A stretch of DNA of 51,907 nucleotides from JAICNR01 sp035699465 (lineage in GTDB: Bacteria; Gemmatimonadota; Gemmatimonadetes; JACCXV01; JAHWKZ01). This document shows, one piece after another, positions 8,388 through 16,170 of the stretch. Under the pieces are notes generated by a model. It worked only from the letters and a program-made list of their open reading frames with translations, was not told where the DNA came from and did not search any database. The stretch lies in NCBI GenBank assembly GCA_035699465.1, contig DASSPT010000042.1, positions 1 to 51,907 on the forward strand. Reading direction: 5' to 3'. Position numbers and translations under genes: made by a program. Every line of letters starts with the position of its first letter. Positions within the stretch are counted from its first letter, which is position 1.

Positions 8388-9755
8388 ATGAGATCTCGAA
8401 CGTGGGGACTGGCCGCGCTGCTGGTCGCCAGTCCGTTGGCGGCGCAGGACGAGCTGCCGATTCGCACGACGACGCTCGACAACGGCTTGGAAGTCATCGT
8501 GATCGAGAACCACGCCGTGCCGCTCGTCACGATCGAGCTCGACGTCAAGAACGGCGCCTACACGGAGACTCCGGAGTATGACGGACTCTCCCACCTGTAC
8601 GAGCACATGTTCTTCAAGGCCAACCGCTCGATCCCGAGCCAGGAAGAGTACATGGAGCGCGTGAACGAGCTCGGCGCGGTGTGGAACGGCACGACCTCGA
8701 CGGAGCGGGTCAATTACTACATCACGGTGGGCGTCGACAGCCTCGAGCCCGGGCTCCAGTTCATGGAGGACGCCATTCGATACCCGCTCTTCGAGCAGGC
8801 GGAGCTCGAGCGCGAGCGCCCGGTCGTCCTGGGGGAGTATGACCGCAACGAGTCCAACCCGTTCTTCCATCTGGGCCGCGCCACCGACACGCTGCTGTGG
8901 TCGTCCGAATACTATTCCCACAAGAACGTGATCGGAGACCGCGAGGTCATCAGCACTACCACGCAGGAGAAGATGCGGACGATCCAGGAGCGGTTCTACG
9001 TTCCCAACAACGCGGCGCTGATCCTGTCCGGCGACATTACGGCCGAGCGCGGGTTCGAGCTGGCCCGGGAGGTTTTCGGCGACTGGCCGCGCGGCGAGGA
9101 CCCGTTCGCCAATCCGATCGCCGACCCGCCGCCTCTGACGGAGCCCAAGGCCGTCGTCGTCGAGCAGCCCGTCAACACCGTTTCCGTGTCCGTCAACTGG
9201 CAGGGGCCGAGCGTGACGACCGACCCCAAGTCGACGTACGTCGCCGACCTCCTGGCCACGGCGCTCGGGAATCCGACCAGCAAGTTCTACAAGGCGCTGG
9301 TGGAGAGCGGACTCGCGTTCGGCGTGAACTTCTCGTACTTCACCCAGATGCACGTGGGGCCGATCGCGATCCAGGCGCAGACGACGCCGGACAAGGCCCT
9401 GGAGCTTCACCGCGCGATGCTCGCCGAGGTCGACAAGCTCGGCGACCCGGGATACGTCACCCGGGAAGAGCTCGACGCCGCCAAGGCGGAGGTCGAGGTC
9501 GCCCAGATCTACGGCCGAGAGCAGGCCAGCACGTTCGCGCACACCGTGGGCTTCTGGTGGGCGATCGCGGGACTGGATTACTACCTGGGCTACGTCGACG
9601 GAATGCAGGCGGTCACCCAGGACGACATAGCGGAGTTCGCCCGGACGTACATGATCGGCAAGCCGCACGTAAGCGGCGTCCTCATCGACCCCGAGTCGCG
9701 GGCCGCCATCGACCTGACGGCGAGCGATCTGCTGGCCCAGGAGGTGGTCCAGTGA
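8388..9755 (+). CDS. M16 zinc peptidase, catalytic subunit
   Basis: Encodes 455 residues with a signal peptide (LAALLVASPLAAQ) directing it to the periplasm. The inverted zinc motif HxxEH is present as HLYEHMFF near residue 68, and the third ligand is expected in the acidic helix about 75 residues later (VVLGEYDRNESN). The arrangement is that of a single-repeat pitrilysin/processing-peptidase subunit of about 450 residues, which works as a heterodimer. SD GGAGG lies 6 bases before the ATG. Its TGA is overlapped by the GTG of the partner gene (GTGA), which indicates stoichiometric coupled synthesis. Substrates are probably short periplasmic peptides; that is inference from the family. Confidence 0.93.
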   Translation: MRSRTWGLAALLVASPLAAQDELPIRTTTLDNGLEVIVIENHAVPLVTIELDVKNGAYTETPEYDGLSHLYEHMFFKANRSIPSQEEYMERVNELGAVWNGTTSTERVNYYITVGVDSLEPGLQFMEDAIRYPLFEQAELERERPVVLGEYDRNESNPFFHLGRATDTLLWSSEYYSHKNVIGDREVISTTTQEKMRTIQERFYVPNNAALILSGDITAERGFELAREVFGDWPRGEDPFANPIADPPPLTEPKAVVVEQPVNTVSVSVNWQGPSVTTDPKSTYVADLLATALGNPTSKFYKALVESGLAFGVNFSYFTQMHVGPIAIQAQTTPDKALELHRAMLAEVDKLGDPGYVTREELDAAKAEVEVAQIYGREQASTFAHTVGFWWAIAGLDYYLGYVDGMQAVTQDDIAEFARTYMIGKPHVSGVLIDPESRAAIDLTASDLLAQEVVQ

Positions 9756-11059
9756 CGCGGCTGCTGATGTGCGGGCTGGCGGCGCTGGCGATCGCGCTGC
9801 CCGCCGCGGCGCAGGCGCAGGAAGCAGCGCAGGCCACCGAGTTCACCGTCGCCGGAATCCCGGTGATCTACAAGCCGATCCGCGCCAACGAGGTGATCGC
9901 CGTGCGGCTCTACATCGAGGGCGGAAGCGCGAACCTCGATCCCGAGACCGCGGGGATCGAGAACTTCATGACGGCAGCATCCACCCGGGGCACCGAGAAG
10001 TACACGCGCGACGAGTTCGCCGCGTTGTCCTCGGCGACCGGAACGGCGATCGGGGCGACCGCCAACCCTGACTACACCTTCCTGTCACTGCAGGCGGTGA
10101 GCGAGCACTGGGACCAGGCCTGGGACTTGTTCGCCCAGGCCGCGCTCCATCCGACGTTCCCCGACGAGGAGGTGGCGCTGGTCCGCGACCAGATCGTCAA
10201 CCAGCTCAAGGGACGGCTCGACAACCCGGACGCGTATCTCGCGCTCCTGGCCAACGAGCAGTTCTACGCCGGGCATCCCTACGCGGTCGATCCCCTGGGC
10301 ACCGTGGAGGCGGTCGAGGGGATGACGGCGGAGGACCTGCGCGCCTGGCACGCCGAGCGGATGACCAAGGAGAACCTCTTGCTCGTCGTCGTGGGAAACG
10401 TCCCGCGCGAGGACCTCGAGCGGAAGATCGAGGCGTCGTTCGGCTCGCTGCCCGCGACCGGCGGCGCGGCCAACCCGGTTCCCGAGCTGGCCCCGTCGGC
10501 GCCCGTGGTCGAGGTGACCGAGCGGGAGCTTCCCACCAACTACATCCGCGGGCAATTCCTCGCCCCCGATCCGGGACACCCGGACTTTCCCGCAATGCAG
10601 GTGGCCACCGACATCCTCTCCGACCGCCTGTTCGAGGAAGTGCGCACCAAGCGGAACCTCTCCTACGCCGTGTTCTCGGGGCTCTCGCAGCGGCGCGCGA
10701 ACTACGGTCTCCTGTACGTCACCGCGGTTCAGCCCGACACGACTCTCGCCGTCATGCTCCACGAGGTCGAGCGGCTGAAGACCGAGCCGATCAGCGAGGA
10801 GCGGCTGGCCGAGAACGTCAACGTCTTCCTGACCCAGTACTGGCTGGCGCAGGAGACGAACATGGGCCAGGCGGGGACGCTCGGGGTTTTCGAGCTGGTC
10901 GGCGGAGGGTGGGAGAACGCCGCGCGGTTCGTCGAAGGAGTCCGTCGGGTCACTCCGGCGGACATCCAGCGGGTCGCCGAGACGTATATGAAGGACTTCC
11001 ACTTCGTCGTGATCGGCAACCCCTCCACGATCGACGACGAGCTGTTCACGTCCCTGTGA
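9752..11059 (+). CDS. M16 peptidase partner subunit lacking the zinc motif
   Basis: Encodes 435 residues with GTG start overlapping the upstream stop. A clear signal peptide (LLMCGLAALAIALPAAAQAQ) is present. The fold is M16-like throughout (TTAGIENF-like region, RDEFAALSSATGTAIGATANPDYT, the arginine-rich RTKRNLSYAVFSGL substrate-contact region), but where the catalytic subunit has HxxEH this one has AGIENFMTAAS, so no zinc can bind. It is therefore the non-catalytic half of a heterodimer, comparable in role to mitochondrial processing peptidase alpha. The RNLSYAVFSG motif is the part usually supplied by this subunit for substrate binding. The next gene starts with another GTGA overlap at 11056. 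Confidence 0.92.
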   Translation: MTRLLMCGLAALAIALPAAAQAQEAAQATEFTVAGIPVIYKPIRANEVIAVRLYIEGGSANLDPETAGIENFMTAASTRGTEKYTRDEFAALSSATGTAIGATANPDYTFLSLQAVSEHWDQAWDLFAQAALHPTFPDEEVALVRDQIVNQLKGRLDNPDAYLALLANEQFYAGHPYAVDPLGTVEAVEGMTAEDLRAWHAERMTKENLLLVVVGNVPREDLERKIEASFGSLPATGGAANPVPELAPSAPVVEVTERELPTNYIRGQFLAPDPGHPDFPAMQVATDILSDRLFEEVRTKRNLSYAVFSGLSQRRANYGLLYVTAVQPDTTLAVMLHEVERLKTEPISEERLAENVNVFLTQYWLAQETNMGQAGTLGVFELVGGGWENAARFVEGVRRVTPADIQRVAETYMKDFHFVVIGNPSTIDDELFTSL

Positions 11060-11838
11060 TCGAGCCGGGGGAGCTGGCCGAGCTGCGCGCGTTCGCGATC
11101 GACGCGGCGCGCGCGGCCGGCCGGATCACCCTGGAGACGTTCGGCTCGGCGCTCGGCTTCGACACCAAGCCCGACGGCTCGCCCGTCACCGACGCCGACC
11201 GCCGCGCGGAGGAGCTCCTGCGCGGGCGGATCGCCGAGCAGTGCCCCCGCGACGGGATCCTCGGCGAGGAGTTCGGCACCGCGGACGGCGATAGCGGCCG
11301 CGCCTGGACCGTCGACCCGATCGACGGCACCGCCTCGTTCATCCATGGCGTTCCCCTCTACGGAGTGCTGATCGGTCTCCTGGACGGCGACGAGGCCGTG
11401 CTCGGCGTGATCCACTTCCCGGCCCTCGACGAGACGGTGGCGGCCGCGCGGGGCGGGGGGTGCGGATGGTGGCAGCGGGGTGTCGACCGGTCGCCGGCGC
11501 GGGTGCGGCCGACCGACGCACTGGACCGGGCGCTCGTCCTGTGCACGGACTTCGCGCGGCTGGAATCGCCGGGTCGCTCGCTGGAGCGGCTGGCCCGGGG
11601 CGCCGGGCGGCTCCGCACCTGGGGGGACTGCTACGGCCACGCGCTCGTGGCGACCGGCCGCGCGGAGGCGATGATCGACCCCCGGATGAGCCCGTGGGAC
11701 TCGGCCCCGCTCCTCCCGGTCGTCGAGGAGGCGGGCGGCCGGTTCACCACGCTCGCTGGGGAGCGCCGCGCCGTGGGAGGGAGCGCGCTCTCGACGAACG
11801 GCGCCCTCCACGGAGCGCTGCTCGAGCTCCTGGGGTGA
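11056..11838 (+). CDS. inositol-monophosphatase-family phosphatase, probably histidinol phosphatase
   Basis: Mg-dependent, Li-sensitive phosphatase fold, 260 residues, cytosolic. Visible family motifs: the EEFG metal ligand, the core WTVDPIDGTASFIHG (DPIDGT metal-binding), and the C-terminal SPWDSAPLLPVVEEAGG. The stretch WGDCYGHALVATGRAEAMID matches the HisN-type histidinol-phosphate phosphatase subgroup more closely than SuhB/CysQ, so histidine biosynthesis is the likely role; inositol phosphatase activity is the alternative. Start GTG at 11056 overlaps the stop of the M16 partner gene (GTGA) and no other start gives a family-like N-terminus. Coupling to a periplasmic peptidase pair is odd for a biosynthetic enzyme. 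Confidence 0.85.
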   Translation: MIEPGELAELRAFAIDAARAAGRITLETFGSALGFDTKPDGSPVTDADRRAEELLRGRIAEQCPRDGILGEEFGTADGDSGRAWTVDPIDGTASFIHGVPLYGVLIGLLDGDEAVLGVIHFPALDETVAAARGGGCGWWQRGVDRSPARVRPTDALDRALVLCTDFARLESPGRSLERLARGAGRLRTWGDCYGHALVATGRAEAMIDPRMSPWDSAPLLPVVEEAGGRFTTLAGERRAVGGSALSTNGALHGALLELLG

Positions 11839-11858
11839 TCGCCACCGGGTGGCCCGCC

Positions 11859-12443
11859 TCAGCTGCCCGGCGCAGCGGGCCGCACCGATCCGTTCCGGAC
11901 GATGGACTCGATCGACGGGAGCGCGGCGAGCGCGGCATCCGACGGGCGCCGGAGCGTGCCGGCCGCCGGGCCCGGCTCGTGGAGCGCGTCACGGGCGCCG
12001 CCCTCCGGCACGACCACGATCCGCCCTACCATGCCGGCCATCTCGTGGGGAATGCAGTAGTAGTCGTAGACGCCGGGAACGTCGAACCGCCGCTCGAAGA
12101 CCTCCCCGGGCCGGGTGAGGATGCCCGAGTCCCAGGGCTCGGCGCCGGCCGGGATCCGGGGCGCCCAGCCCCCGTTGGCGGGGTGGTAGGCGGTCGTCGA
12201 GTGGACGTTCGCCTCGAGCACCCAGCGGACCGTGGTGCCGGGGACGACCAGGAGGCCCACCGGGTCGAACCAGACGTGGGAGCCCCGCGAATCGCTCCGC
12301 ATGCGGATCTCGGCCACGCGCCGCGCGCTTCCCGCCAGCACCCGCCCGCGCCGTGCGCCGGCGAACCACGGGTCGGCCCAGGTGGCGGCCAGGCCGGCGA
12401 GCGCCAGCCCGCCGGCCCGCAGGAACTCCCGCCTCGTCGCCAT
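11859..12443 (-). CDS. TAT-exported plastocyanin/halocyanin-like cupredoxin
   Basis: Encodes 194 residues. The N-terminus TRREFLRAGGLALAGLAAT is a twin-arginine signal, so the protein is exported folded, as expected for a copper protein. The cupredoxin domain carries an upstream His (NVHSTTAYHP, near residue 83) and the C-terminal type 1 copper loop YYCIPHEMAGMVG near residue 129, giving Cys, His and Met ligands in the C-x2-H-x4-M spacing of plastocyanin-like proteins. A Pro/Ala-rich tail of about 45 residues follows. It starts 2 bases after the stop of the exported protein at 12446-12856 and shares its promoter. Electron transfer is the expected role; the partner is not visible here. Confidence 0.9.
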   Translation of the reverse strand: MATRREFLRAGGLALAGLAATWADPWFAGARRGRVLAGSARRVAEIRMRSDSRGSHVWFDPVGLLVVPGTTVRWVLEANVHSTTAYHPANGGWAPRIPAGAEPWDSGILTRPGEVFERRFDVPGVYDYYCIPHEMAGMVGRIVVVPEGGARDALHEPGPAAGTLRRPSDAALAALPSIESIVRNGSVRPAAPGS

Positions 12444-12445
12444 GC

Positions 12446-12856
12446 CTACTGGAGACCGGCCGCCTCCTGCGGCGACACGTACCAGAGGGTGACGTGGTAG
12501 TGGGGCTCGGCGACCCCGGGGTGGCCGGCGTTGTACTGGATGTCGACGTGGTCGACCTCGCCGCCTCCCACCGCGAGCCCCTCGAAGTTCTGGTGCCCGT
12601 TCATTCCCGCGAGCGGGATCATGTAGACCGAACTGACCAGGCGGCCCTCGCGGTCGTAGGCCAGGAACGGACCGGCCGGCAGGGTCGCGGGGTCGACGTA
12701 GAGGCTGCCCATGCCGGGGATGAAGTCCGGCAGATCGACGAGCGCGGACACGGCCTGGTAGGGCGCCGGAGGCGAAGCGTGTGTCTGAGCGCGGCCGGGC
12801 GCGGCGACGGTGAGGACAGCCGCGGCGGCCACGGCGAAGGGAGCGAGATTGCGCAT
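12446..12856 (-). CDS. small exported protein with C-terminal His motif (TTHB210/DUF5602-like)
   Basis: Encodes 136 residues. A Sec signal peptide ends at PGRAQ near residue 24. The mature domain includes YVDPATLPAGPFLAYDREG and MIPLAGMNGHQ, and ends with GHPGVAEPHYHVTLWYVS, whose HxH plus flanking His suggests a metal site. The pattern reminds me of the TTHB210/DUF5602 family, known from Thermus stress responses, but this assignment is from memory and needs a profile search. AAGGAG lies 6-7 bases before the ATG. It is the first gene of a two-gene operon with the cupredoxin, which supports a role in periplasmic copper or redox chemistry. Confidence 0.78.
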   Translation of the reverse strand: MRNLAPFAVAAAAVLTVAAPGRAQTHASPPAPYQAVSALVDLPDFIPGMGSLYVDPATLPAGPFLAYDREGRLVSSVYMIPLAGMNGHQNFEGLAVGGGEVDHVDIQYNAGHPGVAEPHYHVTLWYVSPQEAAGLQ

Positions 12857-12909
12857 GCGAAACTCCTTGGATGAGGTCCGGGGGCTTTCCTTCGAGCCCC
12901 GTTTCCTCT

Positions 12910-12938
12910 ATTCTACCAGGCATTGGAGAATTATGCAA
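12910..12938 (-). promoter_or_regulatory. promoter of the cupredoxin operon
   Basis: On the minus strand: -35 TTGCAT (12933-12938), 17-base spacer, -10 TAGAAT (12910-12915, five of six consensus bases). The leader would be about 45 bases before the ATG at 12856. The same -35 hexamer occurs in front of the lysine-rich gene. Confidence 0.6.
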
Positions 12939-12955
12939 GATGAAACTTATATAAA
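12923..12955 (+). promoter_or_regulatory. possible promoter of the SufR-like regulator gene
   Basis: TTGGAG (12923-12928), then TATATA/TATAAA at 12948-12955. The 19-21-base spacing is long, so an activator or poor promoter is possible. Transcription would begin only a few bases before the ATG at 12965. It overlaps the opposing promoter of the cupredoxin operon, so one bound regulator could affect both. Confidence 0.35.
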
Positions 12956-12964
12956 TAGGGGAGC

Positions 12965-13612
12965 ATGACTCCAGAGAGGTTACCCGAAGGCACGAAGCGG
13001 GGGCTGTTGGATCTCCTGGTCCGCCGGGAGCGCACGGCGGAGGAGCTCGCGGCGCTGCTGGGAGTCAGTCCCACCGCCGTGCGCCAACACCTCGCCACGC
13101 TGGCAGGGCTGGGCCTCGTCGAACGCCGGAAGTCGGGGACCACAGGGGGCCGGCCGGCCTTCCTCTACCGGCTCACCGCGCATGCCCACCGGGCGTATCC
13201 CAAGCGCCACGACCTCCTCGTACGGGAGATCCTCGAAGCCGTGATCGAGCGGGAGGGCGAGGAGGAGGCGCTGGCCATCGTCACAGACGCGGCGCGCCAT
13301 CTGGCCCGGAAGGTACACGTCGGCGACGGGGAACCGGGGGCGCCCGGGCGCCTCGAAGCCCTTGCGGCCCGGCTCGAGGAGGAGTTCGCCTGGGAAGCCG
13401 ACTTCGAGAGGCGGCCCGACGGTGGCCTTCAATTCGTCGTCCACCAGTGCCCCTTCCAGGCCGTGTCGACGGAACACCCCGCGGTCTGCGGGGCCTTCTT
13501 CCGCACACTCCTCGAGGAGCTGACGAACGCGGGGCCGTTCCTCCATCGCCCTGTGGGGGACGGCATCTGCTGTTGCGCGCTGGAGTCCGCCTCCGAACGC
13601 GGGGCGAGCTAG
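12965..13612 (+). CDS. SufR-like winged-helix regulator with C-terminal Cys cluster
   Basis: Encodes 215 residues. The N-terminal HTH (residues about 8-60) reads GLLDLLVRRERTAEELAALLGVS followed by a recognition helix TAVRQHLATL; the wing ends at RPAFLYRLT. The C-terminal half holds HQCPFQ (Cys 162), HPAVCGAFF (Cys 174) and GICCCALE (Cys 202-204), the spacing seen in SufR-type iron-sulfur sensing repressors. An Fe-S cofactor sensing iron, oxygen or NO is therefore likely; this is inference from family knowledge. It is divergent from the cupredoxin operon across 108 bases and probably regulates it. AGGGGAG sits unusually close to the ATG, so leader-poor translation is possible. Confidence 0.83.
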   Translation: MTPERLPEGTKRGLLDLLVRRERTAEELAALLGVSPTAVRQHLATLAGLGLVERRKSGTTGGRPAFLYRLTAHAHRAYPKRHDLLVREILEAVIEREGEEEALAIVTDAARHLARKVHVGDGEPGAPGRLEALAARLEEEFAWEADFERRPDGGLQFVVHQCPFQAVSTEHPAVCGAFFRTLLEELTNAGPFLHRPVGDGICCCALESASERGAS

Positions 13613-13652
13613 AGGTCCCACCTGCCGTCGACCCAAGTCGTCCTGATGCGGA

Positions 13653-15002
13653 CTAGGCCAGAGAAGCCCCGTTCGTGCGGATCACATTCGCGTAGTAGCG
13701 CGCGCTATCCTTCCAGGTGCGGGCCTGCGTCTCGAAGTCGACGTGGATGATGCCGAACCGCTTGGTGTATCCGAGCGCCCACTCGAAATTGTCGAGCAAC
13801 GACCACACGAAGTATCCCCGCAGGTCGACCCCTCGATCGATGGCGCGGTGGGCGGCGCGCAGGTGCTCCCTGAGGTAGACCACGCGCAGCGGGTCCTGCA
13901 CCCCGTCCTCGTCCGCGACGGGCGGATCGTAGAACGCCGCGCCGTTCTCGGTCACGTACAGAGGAATGTCCCCGTACCGCTCGCGCACGCTCACGAGAGT
14001 TTCCACGAGGCCCTCCGGATACACCTCCCAGTGCGTCCGGGTGTGGGTCGATCGGCGCTGCCACACCCGCGCCGTGCCGGGTGGCAGGAGGACCGGGGCC
14101 TCGCGGACCACGGTGCGCGAGTAGTAGTTCACCCCGAGGAAGTCGATGGGTGCACCGATCGTCTCGAAGTCGGCGGTGGGGAACTCCGGCCACGCCTGGC
14201 CGAACATCTCGCCCATCGCCGCGGGGTATTCCCCGAGAAAGACCGGGTCGAGGTACCAGCGATTCATGTAGGCGTCCGCGCGCCGGGCGGCTTCGCGGTC
14301 GCGGCGGCGATCGCTCGCCGCATGCTTGGGCTCGAGGTTCACCACGAGCCCGATCTTCCCGCGCCCCTCGGCCCGGTAGGCGCGGACCGCGTGGCCGTGC
14401 GCTCGCAAGAGGTTGTGGGCGGCGATCGGGGCCTCGAACAGGCTCCGGTGGCCCGGAGCCAGCGCGCCGTGGAGATACCCGCCGTCGACGACCACCCAGG
14501 GCTCGTTGAGCGTGGACCAGAGAGCCACACGATCGTCGAGCGATCGAAAGACCGCGCTCGCGTAATCGGAGAACCACCCCGCGATGTCGCGGTTGAGCCA
14601 GCCACCCTGGTCATCGAGCGCGGCGGGCAGATCCCAGTGGAACAGCGTGACCATGGGCTGGATGTCGTGCGCCAGGAGTGCGTCCACGAGTCGCTCGTAG
14701 AAGTCGAGCCCCGGCCGGTTCAAGGGGCCGCGGCCGGCAGGGAACACCCGGCTCCACGAGATGCTGAACCGGTAGGATCGTAGCCCCAGCTCGGCCATGA
14801 GAGCGACGTCCGACTCGTAGCGTCGGTAATGATCGCAGGCGACGTCGCCGGTGTCGTCCAGCCGCACATTGCCGGGGGTATGCACGAACCGGTGCCAGTT
14901 GCTGGGCCCGGCGCCGTCGGCGAGGGGCGAGCCCTCGATCTGGTATGCCGAGGTCGCCGCCCCCCAGAGGAACTCGTCGGGGAACCGATAGTCCGGGCTC
15001 AT
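13653..15002 (-). CDS. family 1 glycoside hydrolase, beta-glucosidase
   Basis: Retaining beta-glycosidase of 449 residues with no signal peptide, hence cytosolic. Classical GH1 signatures: N-terminal FPDEFLWGAATSAYQIEGS, acid/base Glu in TLNEPW (about residue 166), NYYSR, nucleophile Glu in YVTENG (about residue 352), and the C-terminal SLLDNFEWALGYTKRFG aglycone/sugar-binding segment. It should release glucose from short beta-glucosides imported by the ABC transporter at 20587-27855. The ATG at 15002 is preferred over a GTG at 15017 because the family motif begins just after it. It is divergent from the LacI gene and its promoter contains the LacI operator. Confidence 0.95.
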   Translation of the reverse strand: MSPDYRFPDEFLWGAATSAYQIEGSPLADGAGPSNWHRFVHTPGNVRLDDTGDVACDHYRRYESDVALMAELGLRSYRFSISWSRVFPAGRGPLNRPGLDFYERLVDALLAHDIQPMVTLFHWDLPAALDDQGGWLNRDIAGWFSDYASAVFRSLDDRVALWSTLNEPWVVVDGGYLHGALAPGHRSLFEAPIAAHNLLRAHGHAVRAYRAEGRGKIGLVVNLEPKHAASDRRRDREAARRADAYMNRWYLDPVFLGEYPAAMGEMFGQAWPEFPTADFETIGAPIDFLGVNYYSRTVVREAPVLLPPGTARVWQRRSTHTRTHWEVYPEGLVETLVSVRERYGDIPLYVTENGAAFYDPPVADEDGVQDPLRVVYLREHLRAAHRAIDRGVDLRGYFVWSLLDNFEWALGYTKRFGIIHVDFETQARTWKDSARYYANVIRTNGASLA

Positions 15003-15029
15003 GCCTCGCCGATCCACCCCATGCCGGGT

Positions 15030-15059
15030 TTGACAACTCTCCAGCCGGTACTATACGAT
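15030..15059 (+). promoter_or_regulatory. promoter of the LacI gene and downstream sugar operon
   Basis: Perfect -35 TTGACA (15030-15035), then TATACG (15052-15057, spacing 16) or TACGAT (15054-15059, spacing 18). The start of transcription would fall at about 15065, inside the operator palindrome, giving direct autorepression. It interleaves with the GH1 promoter on the other strand. Confidence 0.65.
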
Positions 15060-15078
15060 GGATATGGAAACGTTTCCA
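15050..15078 (-). promoter_or_regulatory. promoter of the GH1 gene
   Basis: On the minus strand: -35 TGGAAA (15073-15078), 17-base spacer, -10 TATAGT (15050-15055, five of six consensus bases). The -35 lies in one arm of the LacI operator, so repressor binding would block polymerase directly. Confidence 0.55.
15065..15078. promoter_or_regulatory. LacI-family operator
   Basis: TGGAAACGTTTCCA, a perfect 14-bp palindrome with the central CG typical of LacI/GalR operators. It covers the -35 of the GH1 promoter and the predicted start point of the LacI promoter, so one site can control both arms. No second copy of this palindrome was noticed elsewhere in the window. Confidence 0.88.
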
Positions 15079-15104
15079 CCGGGCCTGGCCCCTGGGGGAG
15101 GGTT

Positions 15105-16157
15105 CTGAGCGCGACGATCAAGGACGTGGCTCGCGAGGCGGGGGTGTCGATCGGAACCGTGTCCCGCGCGTTCAACGGCAACGGGCCGATCCGCGAAGCG
15201 ACACGTCAGCGTGTGCTCACGACTGCGGAGGCATTGCGCTACGTCCCCAACAGCGCGGCCCGCACCCTGATAACCCGGCGCACGATGACGATCGGGGTCT
15301 TGCTGCCCGACCTCTACGGCGAGTTCTTCTCCGAGGTCATCCGGGGCATCGACACCGCGGCCCGTCGCCTCCAGTACCATCTGCTGGTCTCGAGCTCCCA
15401 CAACGACACGGACGAGATCCGCGCCGCCCTGCGCGCGATGCGCGGGCGAGTGGACGGCTTGATCATCATGTCGCCGAACATCGATGCTCGTACGCTGGAG
15501 ACCAACCTCCCGCCGCATCTCCCGGTCGTCCTGCTGAATTGCCGCGTCGAGGGCGGAGCGTACGACTCGATCAACGTCGACAACTTCGGCGGGGCGCATT
15601 CGATGACCCGCCATCTCCTGGACGCCGGACATCGTCGGATCGCCTTCGTGCGGGGGCCGCGGGGGAACTACGATGCCGAGGAACGGCTGCGGGGATATCG
15701 AGCGGCGCTGATCGAGTACGGCCTGGAGTGCGGGCCGGAATGGGAGGTGACGGGCGACTTCACCGAGGCCGGTGGAGAGCGCGCGGCGAGCGAGCTTCTG
15801 AATCGGCATCCCCGTCCTTCCGCCGTGTTCGCGTCCAACGATTCGACCGCTATCGGGGTGCTGAGCGCCCTGCGCGCGGCCGGCTCGTTCGTCCCTGAGG
15901 AGATCGCGGTGGCGGGGTTCGACGACATCCCGGTCGCCCGGTATCTGACTCCGCCGCTCACGTCCGCAGGCGTCTCCATCACGGGGCTCGGCGGATTCGC
16001 GACCGACAAGCTCCTGCGTGCGATTGCCGAACGGAACGAGCACGCCAAACAGAATGAGATCCTGCCGGTACGACTGACCGTTCGCGACTCCACGGCGACG
16101 CGAGCCCATGAGCCGCAGGGCTCATCGCGTTCGCCTCTCTCCCACCCTGCAGCATGA
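15105..16157 (+). CDS. LacI-family transcriptional regulator of the sugar island
   Basis: About 350 residues. The N-terminal HTH is complete: TIKDVAREAGVSIGTVSRAFN, with the hinge VPNSAARTL; the effector domain has the periplasmic-binding-protein fold (GVLLPDLYGEFF, DGLIIMSPN, FASNDSTAIGVLSAL, AVAGFDDIPVA). The start is odd: no ATG, GTG or TTG falls between the predicted transcription start (about 15065) and the HTH. The best candidate is CTG at 15105, 3-5 bases after a GGGGGAGGG SD. Longer in-frame starts exist upstream (for example TTG 15029) but would lie before the promoter. It is 13 bases upstream of the TonB receptor gene and probably senses an imported oligosaccharide. Confidence 0.88.
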   Translation: MSATIKDVAREAGVSIGTVSRAFNGNGPIREATRQRVLTTAEALRYVPNSAARTLITRRTMTIGVLLPDLYGEFFSEVIRGIDTAARRLQYHLLVSSSHNDTDEIRAALRAMRGRVDGLIIMSPNIDARTLETNLPPHLPVVLLNCRVEGGAYDSINVDNFGGAHSMTRHLLDAGHRRIAFVRGPRGNYDAEERLRGYRAALIEYGLECGPEWEVTGDFTEAGGERAASELLNRHPRPSAVFASNDSTAIGVLSALRAAGSFVPEEIAVAGFDDIPVARYLTPPLTSAGVSITGLGGFATDKLLRAIAERNEHAKQNEILPVRLTVRDSTATRAHEPQGSSRSPLSHPAA

Positions 16158-16170
16158 GGAGGTCTCGGCA

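Noticed and set aside
14829..15104. Upstream extension of the LacI gene
   Set aside because: It would include the TTGACA promoter and operator in the coding region and encodes no family-like sequence.
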